Positions 17,939 to 26,871 of a stretch of 64,000 bases of DNA are shown here, in pieces (position 1 is the first letter of the stretch; every line of letters starts with the position of its first letter). The notes under the pieces are model-generated. The model was not told where the DNA came from. It saw only the letters and a program-made list of their open reading frames with translations, and ran no database searches. Both the position numbers and the translations under genes were made by a program. Location: NCBI GenBank assembly GCA_018266375.1, contig JAFEAO010000001.1:70800-134799 (forward strand), in the 5' to 3' direction. Origin of the DNA: Bdellovibrionales bacterium (GTDB lineage Bacteria; Bdellovibrionota; UBA1018; CAIMNF01).

Positions 17939-19201
17939 TTATTCAGTTGTCCTTACTTCAATTTCACCATCGGAGAAGCGAAGTTTCAACATCTGCTTTG
18001 CTCGTGCGTCAGAAGCATGGCGGACCACGTGCCCCTTTTCGTCCTGCACGAGAGCATAGCCCCGTGAAAGGACGTTCAGCGGCGACAAGGCATTTAGTTT
18101 CAGCGACAAACGCTCCAAGCCTGTTTGCTTGCGCTCGAGGATGAGGCGCATTCCACGTTCCAGACTCATAGCGAGCTCGTCGGTTTTTTGAATTTTTTCT
18201 CGGAGCTGGGCCTGAGGGCTCTTTAATTTTGCGGCAAGCGTCTCCAAAATCCGGCGTTTCATTTGAAGCTCACGGCGGAACCCTTGAAGAAGCCGCACTT
18301 GATTCTGCCGAGTGCGCTCGCGAAGCTCAACCCAATGTTGGGTAAGAATCTCGGCGCCGGCCGATGGAGTCGGCGCGCGCAAATCCGCGACAAAATCCGC
18401 GATCGTAAAATCCACTTCGTGCCCAACCGCGGAGACAAGCGGGATTTCGCTCGCTGCGATCGTACGCGCGAGTTCCTCGTGGTTGAACGCCCAAAGATCT
18501 TCAATGCTACCGCCCCCGCGCGTGAGCAAAATGGCTTCACCGAGCTTGTAGCGGTTCGCGACCCGAACCGCTTGGATCAATTTTGCCGGGGCGTCCTCAC
18601 CTTGAACCAACGCCGGAATGAGCACGACTTCAACGAAAGGCGCGCGACGGCGCAATACCGTGAGTACGTCTCGAAGCGCAGCCGCCTGAGGCGACGTGAT
18701 CACCGCGAGTTTTTTTGGATACTTCGGAAGCGGGCGTTTGCGTTTTTGATCGAAGAGCCCGTCTTTCATCAGCTTTTCTTTGAGCTGCTCGAACGCGAGC
18801 TGGAGCGCGCCCGCGCCGACCGGCTCGATCGCATCGACGAGCAACTGATAGTTTCCGCGTGGCGGATAGACCGAAACGTTTCCGCGGCAGAGCACTTCGA
18901 GCCCGTCTTTCAGATCGAATGTCGCTTTAGTCTTACGCTTGTTCCAGCCAAACGCCGCGACCGCGATCGAGGCCGTCTCGTCCTTCAGGGAGAAGTACAC
19001 GTGTCCGCTCGCCGCAGGCTTGTAGTTACTGATCTCGCCTTTGACCCAGATCTCGTAAAACTCGTTTTCGAGATTATTTTTGATCTTGGCGGTGACTTCA
19101 CTCACCGTCATGGCACTCGCGCCTCTAGGCGCGGAGTTAACTCCTCCGGGTTCATCGGATTTCGCCTGGTTCGAGAAAAGCGGTAAATCGTTATTATTCA
19201 T
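17939..19201 (-). CDS. xseA: exodeoxyribonuclease VII large subunit
   Basis: Degrades single-stranded DNA together with the small subunit XseB. The 420 residues start with an OB-fold domain (about 35-125, FYEIWVKGEISNYKPAASGH), then the catalytic domain with the GGGSIEDLWAFN segment and SAVGHEVDFTIAD, then coiled-coil helices and a C-terminal SRGYALV segment. The start overlaps the ctp gene end by eight bases, showing operon coupling. No xseB is seen next to it. Confidence 0.92.
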   Translation of the reverse strand: MNNNDLPLFSNQAKSDEPGGVNSAPRGASAMTVSEVTAKIKNNLENEFYEIWVKGEISNYKPAASGHVYFSLKDETASIAVAAFGWNKRKTKATFDLKDGLEVLCRGNVSVYPPRGNYQLLVDAIEPVGAGALQLAFEQLKEKLMKDGLFDQKRKRPLPKYPKKLAVITSPQAAALRDVLTVLRRRAPFVEVVLIPALVQGEDAPAKLIQAVRVANRYKLGEAILLTRGGGSIEDLWAFNHEELARTIAASEIPLVSAVGHEVDFTIADFVADLRAPTPSAGAEILTQHWVELRERTRQNQVRLLQGFRRELQMKRRILETLAAKLKSPQAQLREKIQKTDELAMSLERGMRLILERKQTGLERLSLKLNALSPLNVLSRGYALVQDEKGHVVRHASDARAKQMLKLRFSDGEIEVRTTE

Positions 19202-20552
19202 TCTTCAGTTTTTTGAAAACCTCGAAAGACTTCAGATAACGAAGCGCTTGCTGAGTCTGATAATCTTCCTTGGGATTAAACTGAATCGGCATCATATCGC
19301 CCGAATCATCGTCGTCCGACATACCGTGTTCGACGGCGCCCTTCTTGACACCGTCTTTGAATTCCTGAACTTCGAAAGAATCTTTATTCGCTGCCTGGGT
19401 ATTGATCAAGTGACCGCGCAGGTCGCGCTCGCGAGTCGAATCGCGTTTGATGCGGGCTTTATCAAGCAGCTTGTTATCGTACTCATCCAAATAGATATCC
19501 GGGATCACGCCCTTTTCCTGGATGCTGGCGCCGTTCGGTGTGTAGTAACGGGCGATCGTGAGCTTGAGACCCATGTCTTGACCGAGGTCGATGATGGTCT
19601 GCACCGAACCTTTACCGAAAGTCGCATCACCCAAAATCATCGCGCGGTGATGGTCTTGCAGCGCCGCGGCCACGATCTCTGCAGCCGACGCGGTACTCGA
19701 GTTCACGAGCACGACGAGCGGAAGATCCTTGCGCGCGTTCCCTTTTTTAGCCATGCGCACTTCTTTTTGAGTCGGATCGCGGCCGATGGTCGACACCACC
19801 ACGCCCTCGTCGATAAAGAGCGATGCCACGTCGACCGCTTGGTCGAGAAGCCCGCCTGGGTTCATCCGCAAGTCAAAGACGAGGCCTTTGAGCTTGGATT
19901 TCTTTTCCATCTTGTCTATCGCCGCTTTGACGTCTTTTGCGGCATTCTCGTTGAAAGAAGCGAGGCGGACGTAACCGAAACCGTCACCCAAATCTTCCGA
20001 CTTCACGGTTTTGACTTTGATGGTCTGACGCTTGAGCGTGAAATTTTTAAACGCAGACCAGCCTTTGCGGTACATGGTCATGACGACAGAGCTACCGTCT
20101 TTACCGCGCATCGCTTGCACGGCTTCGGCCAGGGTAAATCCGCGCGTGCTCATACCGTTGATTTTTACGATCCGATCGCCGGGCTTGATCCCCGCTTTCC
20201 AGGCCGGGCTGTCTTCCATGGGAGCCAACACGGTGAGGACGTCGTCTTTGATCGCGACTTCGATACCGACGCCGCCGAACTTGCCGCTCGTGTCGATCTT
20301 CATGTCGCGATAAACTTCGGCGTTCAAAAAGTTGGAGTGTGGATCGAGCGTGTCGAGCATCCCTTTGATCGCGCCGTAGATGAGCGCATCGTTCTTGACC
20401 GGGTCGACGTAATTTTTTTCGACGAACTGGAGAACTTTCTGGAAGAGTTCCAAATTTTTATAGCGATCGCCGGTGACGACTTCAGTTTTGTCGGCAGCCT
20501 TTTCGGCAGCAAAGACGGGATTTGCGGCAAGCGCAATGAGTAGAGAGATCAT
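19194..20552 (-). CDS. ctpA: carboxy-terminal processing peptidase, S41 family
   Basis: Periplasmic serine protease with a PDZ domain that trims or degrades envelope proteins, often regulating peptidoglycan hydrolases. The 452 residues have a signal peptide (about 1-15), a PDZ domain (about 95-170) and a catalytic core with Ser289 (STASAAE) and Lys314 (TFGKGS), the usual Ser-Lys spacing of 25 residues. It lies four bases downstream of the EnvC-like gene, so a role in controlling septal wall cleavage is likely by context. Confidence 0.92.
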   Translation of the reverse strand: MISLLIALAANPVFAAEKAADKTEVVTGDRYKNLELFQKVLQFVEKNYVDPVKNDALIYGAIKGMLDTLDPHSNFLNAEVYRDMKIDTSGKFGGVGIEVAIKDDVLTVLAPMEDSPAWKAGIKPGDRIVKINGMSTRGFTLAEAVQAMRGKDGSSVVMTMYRKGWSAFKNFTLKRQTIKVKTVKSEDLGDGFGYVRLASFNENAAKDVKAAIDKMEKKSKLKGLVFDLRMNPGGLLDQAVDVASLFIDEGVVVSTIGRDPTQKEVRMAKKGNARKDLPLVVLVNSSTASAAEIVAAALQDHHRAMILGDATFGKGSVQTIIDLGQDMGLKLTIARYYTPNGASIQEKGVIPDIYLDEYDNKLLDKARIKRDSTRERDLRGHLINTQAANKDSFEVQEFKDGVKKGAVEHGMSDDDDSGDMMPIQFNPKEDYQTQQALRYLKSFEVFKKLKNE

Positions 20553-20556
20553 CCCT

Positions 20557-21846
20557 CTATTCTAACCATCGGATGGGGTCCATGGCTACGTTTCTGGCAC
20601 GGATTTCGAAGTAAAGTGGCGATTGACTCCCCACAGCACCGAGCTTTTCGCCCGACTTCACGACGTCCCCTACTTTTTTCAGCATCTCCTTTAGACCTGC
20701 GTAAATGGTGTAGAGGGAATGAGGGTGTTCCACGATCATGACCCGACCCTTGCCCGGAATCTCACCCGCAAACTGAACATTGCCGTCGAGCACGCTGTTT
20801 ACCGTCGCGCCTTCGATGACGGTGGAGATCTCGATCCCCTTCTTGAAAATATTCAAGCCCGTCGTCGGATCCTTGTGCTGCCCGTAAGTGCCGACGAGTT
20901 TGCCCTTCAGAGGCCAAGGCAAAGACTTCGGCCGGATGTTCGAGGTCGCAGTACCTTTGCGCTCATCCTCGGCGCGTTCGAGTTTTTGATGCTCCTGGAA
21001 TTGCGAAATCATTTTCTCGATCTCGACCTCCGAGACTTTAAGCTTGCGATAGTCATCGAGTTGCTGCAAACGCTCTTCGTGCTTTTCGCGAGTGAGGTCT
21101 TCGCGAAGCTGGCGATGAAAATTAATGAGCGACTCCTGCTCCGAGATATCTTGCATGAGGCTCGTGATTTGCTGTTTTTCCTGCTCGATCCGGGACTCCA
21201 TCTCTTCGACATCAAGAAGATCGGCGCGCAAAGTCTCGAGTGATTTTAGCTCCACACTCGCAAGCTCGGAGATAATCCGTTCGCGCACTCTTTTATCGCC
21301 CTCGTCTTGGTCACCGCGAATGAGTTGATCGTGATGATACAAAAACGAGTGAATGACTTTGGAGAACCGCACTTTGAGATCGGCCTTGGACTGCTCCATG
21401 CGCTTTAAGACTTCTTCTTTGCGACTCTGGAGCTCGTCCAAATACTTTTCGAGATCGCGAATACGCTTTTCAGTCAGCTCTTTTTCCTGGTGCTGAAGTT
21501 TTTGGAGCGACTTCAGGCGATTGAGTTGCTGCTCGGTGGTTTTTTTGGCCTTCTCGGCTTCGATCAACGCTTTCTCGATCGCGAGGCGCTGCGTACGCAC
21601 GTTCTCGAGTTGGTCTTCGAGCACTTTCCTTTTTACGCGCTTCTCGGTCGGCGTGGAATCCGGAACGGGAGACGCACCGGCTTCAGGCTGAGCCAAGTTG
21701 TTCGAGACGTCTTCCTGCGCGTACGTGTTCGCCGCCGCAAGCATGACGCCGAACGCGAAACCCGCTGCAAAAAAAAACGACGTCAACGAACCTGTAGCGC
21801 TACGGGCACGAAATAACCTGAGCGCGCTCGCATTGATCCCGATCAT
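20557..21846 (-). CDS. envC: EnvC-like murein hydrolase activator
   Basis: 429 residues: an N-terminal signal/membrane segment (about 20-44), a long coiled coil (about 65-300), and a C-terminal LytM (M23) domain (about 310-429). The LytM domain lacks the HxxxD and HxH zinc motifs; the positions read YGQHKDPTTGLN and LYFEIR, as in the non-catalytic activator EnvC. The family role is to switch on cell-separation amidases under control of FtsEX. Its start overlaps the ftsX stop (ATGA), and the order ftsE-ftsX-envC supports the call. Confidence 0.85.
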   Translation of the reverse strand: MIGINASALRLFRARSATGSLTSFFFAAGFAFGVMLAAANTYAQEDVSNNLAQPEAGASPVPDSTPTEKRVKRKVLEDQLENVRTQRLAIEKALIEAEKAKKTTEQQLNRLKSLQKLQHQEKELTEKRIRDLEKYLDELQSRKEEVLKRMEQSKADLKVRFSKVIHSFLYHHDQLIRGDQDEGDKRVRERIISELASVELKSLETLRADLLDVEEMESRIEQEKQQITSLMQDISEQESLINFHRQLREDLTREKHEERLQQLDDYRKLKVSEVEIEKMISQFQEHQKLERAEDERKGTATSNIRPKSLPWPLKGKLVGTYGQHKDPTTGLNIFKKGIEISTVIEGATVNSVLDGNVQFAGEIPGKGRVMIVEHPHSLYTIYAGLKEMLKKVGDVVKSGEKLGAVGSQSPLYFEIRARNVAMDPIRWLE

Positions 21847-22709
21847 TCCTCATCTCCCCGACCGGCGAAACTAATAACAAGGCTCATCGCGAGGATCAGG
21901 AGAATCATGAAGCCCGCGCTTGAAAACGGGAACGAGAGGCTGCGATCGATACTGAGTTCGCCCAAGAAAGCGTTACCCCGCCACACGCGTTCGTTAAAGA
22001 TCATCCACTCGATGGCGGAAATCACGATCGAAATCAAACTGAGCAAAAAGAGCGACATCGCGCCCGGGAGTCTTGCCTTGCCGTAGCCCGCCCCCCACGC
22101 GAGCATGTTGCGCACGACTTCGGCGAGATCGCGCTGTTGTACGCGTTGGAACACCAGGAGCTGCACGAGCACCAGGAACAAGAAGAGCAAAAAACCGATC
22201 TTCATCTCAAACGAGAGATGGTGGTAGAACGAGCGAAGGCGAGCATGATGGATCGGGCTCACTTCGACGCGCGAGACTTCGGTCATCATCTTCAACCGCT
22301 CGATCGAGGTGTCGGGTACTTCACCGCGAATGAGAATCACTTTGGGAACGAGCTGCAAGCCCTCCGGTCCGAGCGAGCGCACGGTTTGCACCACTTCGGG
22401 CTCCTCGGTTTCCATGCGTTTCAAGACGTCTTCGGTTTGAAGTTCTTCGACGCTGACCGGACTCTTGTCGTTTGTGACCGGCAGCTTGTCACGCACTTGA
22501 TCGAGCGTGAGCGAGGGGTCTTTTACCTGTAACGTAATAAACTTAGCCGTCCGCGAGTAGTGCTCGGTTTTTTGAATCTCCACGTACACGGCTGCCGCGA
22601 ACCAGAGCACGAGCATGAGCTGCGCGAAGGACACCATCATCAGGCCCAGCAAAAACCACGAGCGCTTGAGCGGCAACGACGCCAACTTCCACATCAGCCG
22701 CGGCGTCAT
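21843..22709 (-). CDS. ftsX: cell division protein FtsX
   Basis: 288 residues with four predicted membrane segments (about 14-35, then three in the last half) and a periplasmic loop between the first and second, the FtsX layout. FtsX with FtsE forms an ABC-type complex at the septum that transmits ATP hydrolysis to EnvC-type activators. The start at 22709 is chosen over the longer frame because it makes an ATGA overlap with ftsE and begins right at the conserved N-terminus. Confidence 0.87.
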   Translation of the reverse strand: MTPRLMWKLASLPLKRSWFLLGLMMVSFAQLMLVLWFAAAVYVEIQKTEHYSRTAKFITLQVKDPSLTLDQVRDKLPVTNDKSPVSVEELQTEDVLKRMETEEPEVVQTVRSLGPEGLQLVPKVILIRGEVPDTSIERLKMMTEVSRVEVSPIHHARLRSFYHHLSFEMKIGFLLFLFLVLVQLLVFQRVQQRDLAEVVRNMLAWGAGYGKARLPGAMSLFLLSLISIVISAIEWMIFNERVWRGNAFLGELSIDRSLSFPFSSAGFMILLILAMSLVISFAGRGDEE

Positions 22710-23383
22710 ACCCGATCCTCCACCTTGAATGTTCCGTCTTTTAAAATCGCGCAACGTTTGCGCAAGCGACGAACCATCTCGAGATCGTGAGTCGCGAGCA
22801 GCATCGTCGTGCCCGTGAGATTGAGCTTCACGAACAGATCCATGAGCTTCCAGGTCATCTCGAAGTCTTGCGCGCCGGTCGGCTCGTCCGCGATGATGAG
22901 ATCAGTCTTACGGCAGAGCGCGCGCAAGATCGCGACACGCTGGCGCTCCCCACCCGACAAGACCCCTACTTTCTTGTTCCACTTGTCTTCGAGATTCATG
23001 AGCTTCAAATAGCCTTGTAGCGACGCCAAATCGAGACGGTCACCCGACGGCACCATCGACTGCGTCATCTCGATGTGGTCGTGAATCGTGAGATCGCGGA
23101 TCAAACCCAAATTTTGCGGAATGTAAGCGACGCGCTTGCGAACACGCTCGAGATCCGTGCGGCTTGAATCCTGCAGATCGACTCCGTGGCAAAGTACCCG
23201 ACCCTGACTTGGATTCTCGAAGCTTGCCAAAATCCGCAGAAGCGAGCTCTTGCCCGCGCCGCTTCCACCCAAAATGTATAAAAAATCACCCTTCGCCAAA
23301 TCGAAGCCCACGTTGCCCCAAACGAGTTCACCCGGAGTGTAGGTTTTGGACAGATTTTCAACTTTGAGGAGGGCGCTTTTCAT
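22706..23383 (-). CDS. ftsE: cell division ATP-binding protein FtsE
   Basis: 225-residue ABC ATPase. Walker A is GGSGAGKS (39-46), the signature is LSGGERQRV, Walker B is LIIADEPTG, and the switch His lies in LLATHDLEM. The size is that of a stand-alone FtsE/LolD-type ATPase, and the adjacent ftsX identifies it. First gene of a six-gene minus-strand operon (ftsE-ftsX-envC-ctpA-xseA-SH3/OMP), divergent from the tol cluster with 38 bases between starts. Confidence 0.9.
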   Translation of the reverse strand: MKSALLKVENLSKTYTPGELVWGNVGFDLAKGDFLYILGGSGAGKSSLLRILASFENPSQGRVLCHGVDLQDSSRTDLERVRKRVAYIPQNLGLIRDLTIHDHIEMTQSMVPSGDRLDLASLQGYLKLMNLEDKWNKKVGVLSGGERQRVAILRALCRKTDLIIADEPTGAQDFEMTWKLMDLFVKLNLTGTTMLLATHDLEMVRRLRKRCAILKDGTFKVEDRV

Positions 23384-23421
23384 GGTGTACTTAAGTCACA
23401 GTCTACCCCGAGTTTTGTGCT

Positions 23422-24249
23422 ATGTGGAAGCAGAACCTTAACCGCCAAATCACGAAATTAAAGCCCTCCTTCAAAATCTCCGGATTCCTGATCCTGTGGA
23501 ACGCGATTTTCCATTCGCTCACGCTCAGTATCTTGCTTTACTGGTCACTCTCCTCGACACGCGTCCCGGAATTGGCCCGGATCACGACGCTGAACCAATT
23601 TTGGACCGAGAACCAAATTCTCTTCGCGGCTCTCTGCGGACTCACCTGCTCGATGTTTTTCCGGGATCAGATTTACGGAATCTACTACGAACGCCTCGAC
23701 GGTCTCCGGTGGTTCTTCATTCATATGTTTCGGGGCATTTGTTTTTCGCTCATCCTGGTCGGCGCGCTCGTGCTTCGCAAGCGCTACGTGTTTTTAGGTC
23801 TCTCGACCCAGCTCAACCTCAACTTTTTGAGCTCGTACGCATGGGTGCTTCGTGCGCTTCTCGTGTTCGCCTTCATTCTCACGACCGAATTTTTGACCCG
23901 ACGTGTATTGAGAGGGCCGGTGTGGATCCGAGTTCTGACTCAGCTCGCGATCTTTTGGATTTGGTTTTTCCCGACTTGGTCCGAGATTTTTTCGCTCGTT
24001 CTGCTTTCGCTTTTATTTCACAGCTTTTGGGCGAGCACCGGTTTTTTGACGGCGATCTTCGTGATCACGCATGCAATCTTCGGACTTCCTTTCTTCGAGA
24101 ACGAATTCTCCGGGGTTTTCCAGATTCGTTCCGCGCGCGCCGACGAAACGTTTTTGCAAAACCCTTACCTGCAGGTGACGCTGCTCGCATTACTCTTCAC
24201 GTTCCGCTATGCTAGACTTTTGCTACGAAAGGAATCGCCTTCGACATGA
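23422..24249 (+). CDS. polytopic membrane protein of unknown function, coupled to tolQ
   Basis: 275 residues with about six or seven hydrophobic segments (from about residue 25, 70, 100, 128, 170-200 and 245). No family is recognised. It starts 38 bases from the divergent ftsE and its stop overlaps the tolQ start by four bases (ATGA at 24246-24249), so it is translated together with the Tol complex. A role at the division site or in envelope constriction is suggested only by this position. Confidence 0.7.
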   Translation: MWKQNLNRQITKLKPSFKISGFLILWNAIFHSLTLSILLYWSLSSTRVPELARITTLNQFWTENQILFAALCGLTCSMFFRDQIYGIYYERLDGLRWFFIHMFRGICFSLILVGALVLRKRYVFLGLSTQLNLNFLSSYAWVLRALLVFAFILTTEFLTRRVLRGPVWIRVLTQLAIFWIWFFPTWSEIFSLVLLSLLFHSFWASTGFLTAIFVITHAIFGLPFFENEFSGVFQIRSARADETFLQNPYLQVTLLALLFTFRYARLLLRKESPST

Positions 24250-24992
24250 ATAACGCATCTGCCAGTTTAAGCGCGGCCGCCAGCGCTAACTCCCTGAGTG
24301 TTTGGACGTTGATCACGGACGCAAGTCCGATCGTGAAATTGATTCTGCTCCTGCTGTTGTTCGCGTCGGTCGTAACCTGGGCGATCATCCTGCAAAAGAG
24401 CAAACTCCTTCGCAGCTCGATCAGCGACAATAGAAAATTCGTCGATAGCTTTTGGAGTTCGCCTTCCCTGGACGAGATCCACGGCAAGATGAAGGACTTC
24501 GAAGACTCTCAAATCGCTAAAGTGTTCGACGCCGGCTTCAAAGAGCTCCGCAAACTTCCGCAAGAACGCACGTCCGACGGCGTTCCTGAAGTCATCAATA
24601 TCCAGCGCGCTCTCATCCGCAGCCAATCGATCGAGATGGAGCGGATGGAAAAGTACGTCGACATCCTCGCCTCCACCGCTTCAGCCGCCCCGTTCGTCGG
24701 TCTCTTCGGTACCGTTTGGGGGATCATGAGCTCGTTCCAAAACATCGGCGCCATGGGTTCGGCGTCGCTCGCCGTCGTTGCTCCCGGCATCTCCGAAGCA
24801 CTCATTGCAACCGCGGTGGGCCTCGCCGCCGCGATTCCTGCCGCGATCTCGTACAACTGGATCCTGACTCGCATCAAACGCGTCAGCATCGACATGGATA
24901 ATTTTTCGCAAGAGTTTTTGAACATGGTTCAACGAAGCTTGCTCTCGAACAAACGAGGTGCCCATGGGCATGAATCCCAACCAGCACAATAA
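24246..24992 (+). CDS. tolQ: TolQ/ExbB-type proton-channel protein
   Basis: 248 residues with three membrane segments (about 28-48, 140-165, 180-205) and a cytoplasmic domain between the first two. The FVGLFGTVWGIM and PGISEALIATAVGLAAAIPA segments are typical of the MotA/TolQ/ExbB family. With TolR it uses the proton gradient to energise TolA, pulling the outer membrane inward at the septum. The tolR-tolA-tolB neighbours favour TolQ over ExbB. Confidence 0.9.
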   Translation: MNNASASLSAAASANSLSVWTLITDASPIVKLILLLLLFASVVTWAIILQKSKLLRSSISDNRKFVDSFWSSPSLDEIHGKMKDFEDSQIAKVFDAGFKELRKLPQERTSDGVPEVINIQRALIRSQSIEMERMEKYVDILASTASAAPFVGLFGTVWGIMSSFQNIGAMGSASLAVVAPGISEALIATAVGLAAAIPAAISYNWILTRIKRVSIDMDNFSQEFLNMVQRSLLSNKRGAHGHESQPAQ

Positions 24993-25404
24993 CGGCAATC
25001 GCCATTCCGGCGGTCGCACTTCTTTGAGCGAGATCAACGTCACTCCGTTTGTCGACGTCATGCTCGTGCTCCTCATCGTCTTCATGGTGTCGGCGCCGCT
25101 CATGCAGCAAGGAATCGAAGTCAACTTACCGAAAGCGAACACCGGCAGCCTCCCCCAGTCTGAAGATCCGGTCGTGCTCAGTATCCGTGGCGATCAGTCG
25201 ATCCACATCGACGACAAAGCTTATAACGTCGATACCGCGCGTGCGCGTCTCAACGCTTTGTCGGTCGGCAAGCCCAACATTCAAGTCGTGGTTCAGGCCG
25301 ACGAGAAAATTCCTTACGGTTTTGTCGCAAAAATCATGGCGATGGTTAAAAAAGCCCGAATCAATCGCGTGGGCTTGATGACCGCGCCCGATATGACCGA
25401 ATAG
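24970..25404 (+). CDS. tolR: TolR/ExbD-type protein
   Basis: 144 residues from the ATG at 24970; ATG at 24964 is an alternative. GAGGTG (24955-24960) is well spaced for 24970 and too close for 24964. The N-terminal cytoplasmic tail leads to SEINVTPFVDVMLVLLIVFM, one membrane segment with the conserved Asp29 of the proton path, followed by a periplasmic domain. It overlaps tolQ by about 23 bases in another frame. Confidence 0.9.
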   Translation: MNPNQHNNGNRHSGGRTSLSEINVTPFVDVMLVLLIVFMVSAPLMQQGIEVNLPKANTGSLPQSEDPVVLSIRGDQSIHIDDKAYNVDTARARLNALSVGKPNIQVVVQADEKIPYGFVAKIMAMVKKARINRVGLMTAPDMTE

Positions 25405-25421
25405 TTCCAACGAGGACGGGA

Positions 25422-26141
25422 ATGACCGAGACCGACGACAATCTCAAACGATTTATCGGAGTCTCCAGCGCGATTCACATCGCTGCCATCATCTTCCTTG
25501 TTTTGCGCGGAACCCTTCTCGCCCCGCCTGCAAAGGTCTACGTGCCCTCGCTTCGTGTGGACTTAGTCGCGCTTCCGGATCAAAAAAAGAACGATCTCCC
25601 GCCCGCGCAGGAAACAGCGCAAACCAAGCCTGAAGAAAAAAGGCCCGACCTCAAGCTCGACGTAAAGCCGACCAACGAGGGCGAAATTTCGCTCAAGAAA
25701 AAGAAGGCCTCTTCACGCAAAGAAAAAGAGGCTCAGGAGAAGCTGAAAAACGCTCTCGCGCGAATCAAAGCGCTTGAACGCATCAAGATGATGGCCGGCC
25801 AGCAAGTCAAAGGGAACGCGATCTCAAAAGGCTCATCGCTCTCGGGCGACGCCAAGGCTTCGCTTGAAACCACTTACTACGACGTGGTCCTCGAGCGCGT
25901 CCGCAATTATTGGGAACTGCCAAAATGGTTACAGGACCAAAACCTGTCGGCCCAGGTCACCGTCTACATCGATCGTAATGGCCAAATAACCAAATACATC
26001 TTCACAAAACCTTCGGGCAACGAATCCTTCGATAGCGAAGTCAAGCGCACGCTTCAAAGCGCAGTCCCCTTCCCGGAGCCGCCGATCGCAATCATCCCGG
26101 ATGTTTCGCAGCAAGGGATCGTGCTCGGATTCCCGATCTAG
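25422..26141 (+). CDS. tolA: TolA/TonB-type energy-transducing protein
   Basis: 239 residues: one N-terminal membrane anchor (about 13-33), a charged Lys/Glu/Pro-rich helical stretch (about 50-130), and a C-terminal TonB/TolA domain (about 148-239) with YWELPKWLQ and VTVYIDRNGQITKY. The position after tolQR and before tolB makes TolA the likely role, though the C-terminal domain alone does not separate TolA from TonB. The helical stretch is short for TolA. Confidence 0.82.
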   Translation: MTETDDNLKRFIGVSSAIHIAAIIFLVLRGTLLAPPAKVYVPSLRVDLVALPDQKKNDLPPAQETAQTKPEEKRPDLKLDVKPTNEGEISLKKKKASSRKEKEAQEKLKNALARIKALERIKMMAGQQVKGNAISKGSSLSGDAKASLETTYYDVVLERVRNYWELPKWLQDQNLSAQVTVYIDRNGQITKYIFTKPSGNESFDSEVKRTLQSAVPFPEPPIAIIPDVSQQGIVLGFPI

Positions 26142-26169
26142 TTGCTTATTATTAAATTGACAAAGTTTA

Positions 26170-26820
26170 ATGTTCAAAGTATTTATAACCGTCGTGATTC
26201 TCTTCAGATACGTCTGCGCATCCTTGATTTTCCTGTTCGGCGCTGCCGCTCATGCGCAGCCGAAGCTGATCATTCTCCTCCGTCACGCGGAGGAGCCATC
26301 AAGCTCGAGCGTGCATCTCAGTCACCGCGGTTTTAAACGCGCAAAAGTCATCAGTCATTTTTTCAGACAGCACGCCGGTGGACTGGAGATCGGCGGTTTT
26401 TACGCTCAAGGCGCAAAAAACCACAGCTCCTCGAAGCGGTCAATCGAGACTCTCGAACCCGCAGCAAAAGAGTTCAACCTTAAGATCGAGACGGATTATA
26501 AAAAAGGCGATGGATTGAAACTCGCCGAAGACCTGCTAAAAGATAAGTCGCTAAAAGGCAAAGCGGTTGTTATCGCGTGGGGCAGCGACGAAGTTGGCCC
26601 AATCGCCCGCAAGTTCGGGGTAAAGTTCATCACCACCGCTCTCAACTGGGATAAATCGATTTACAATCGCGCATGGCTGATTCAACTCGATGATACGGGC
26701 AAGGCTTTTCAGTTTTCCGACGTTGCACAGCACCTCTTGAAGGGCGATAAGGATTCGTCGACCAATTCGACGGTCATCGTTCCCCCGTGCGACGACGCCT
26801 TTTCGGGAAACTCGCGATAA
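26170..26820 (+). CDS. secreted histidine-phosphatase-like protein, probably altered active site
   Basis: 216 residues with a signal peptide (about 1-29) followed at once by a strand with LLRHAEEP (Arg38-His39), the phosphate-binding RHG-type motif of the histidine phosphatase superfamily. The second catalytic His, normally in a GHxx turn, is not seen: the matching strand reads AVVIAWGSDEVG. The protein may therefore bind rather than cleave phosphate esters. It sits between tolA and tolB, where most genomes have no such gene. There is no good Shine-Dalgarno. Confidence 0.65.
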   Translation: MFKVFITVVILFRYVCASLIFLFGAAAHAQPKLIILLRHAEEPSSSSVHLSHRGFKRAKVISHFFRQHAGGLEIGGFYAQGAKNHSSSKRSIETLEPAAKEFNLKIETDYKKGDGLKLAEDLLKDKSLKGKAVVIAWGSDEVGPIARKFGVKFITTALNWDKSIYNRAWLIQLDDTGKAFQFSDVAQHLLKGDKDSSTNSTVIVPPCDDAFSGNSR

Positions 26821-26871
26821 TGTCAAAACATTGTCGTTCCGGACAAAGCTCGCCCTTGATAAACTACTCCC

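Noticed and set aside
19080..20543. Long open frame (487 codons) on the plus strand opposite ctpA
   Set aside because: The minus strand encodes a complete S41 protease with catalytic Ser-Lys; the plus frame has no recognisable domain and is an antisense shadow.
24958..24969. GTG 24958 as the tolR start
   Set aside because: The GTG is part of the Shine-Dalgarno GAGGTG that serves the downstream ATG.
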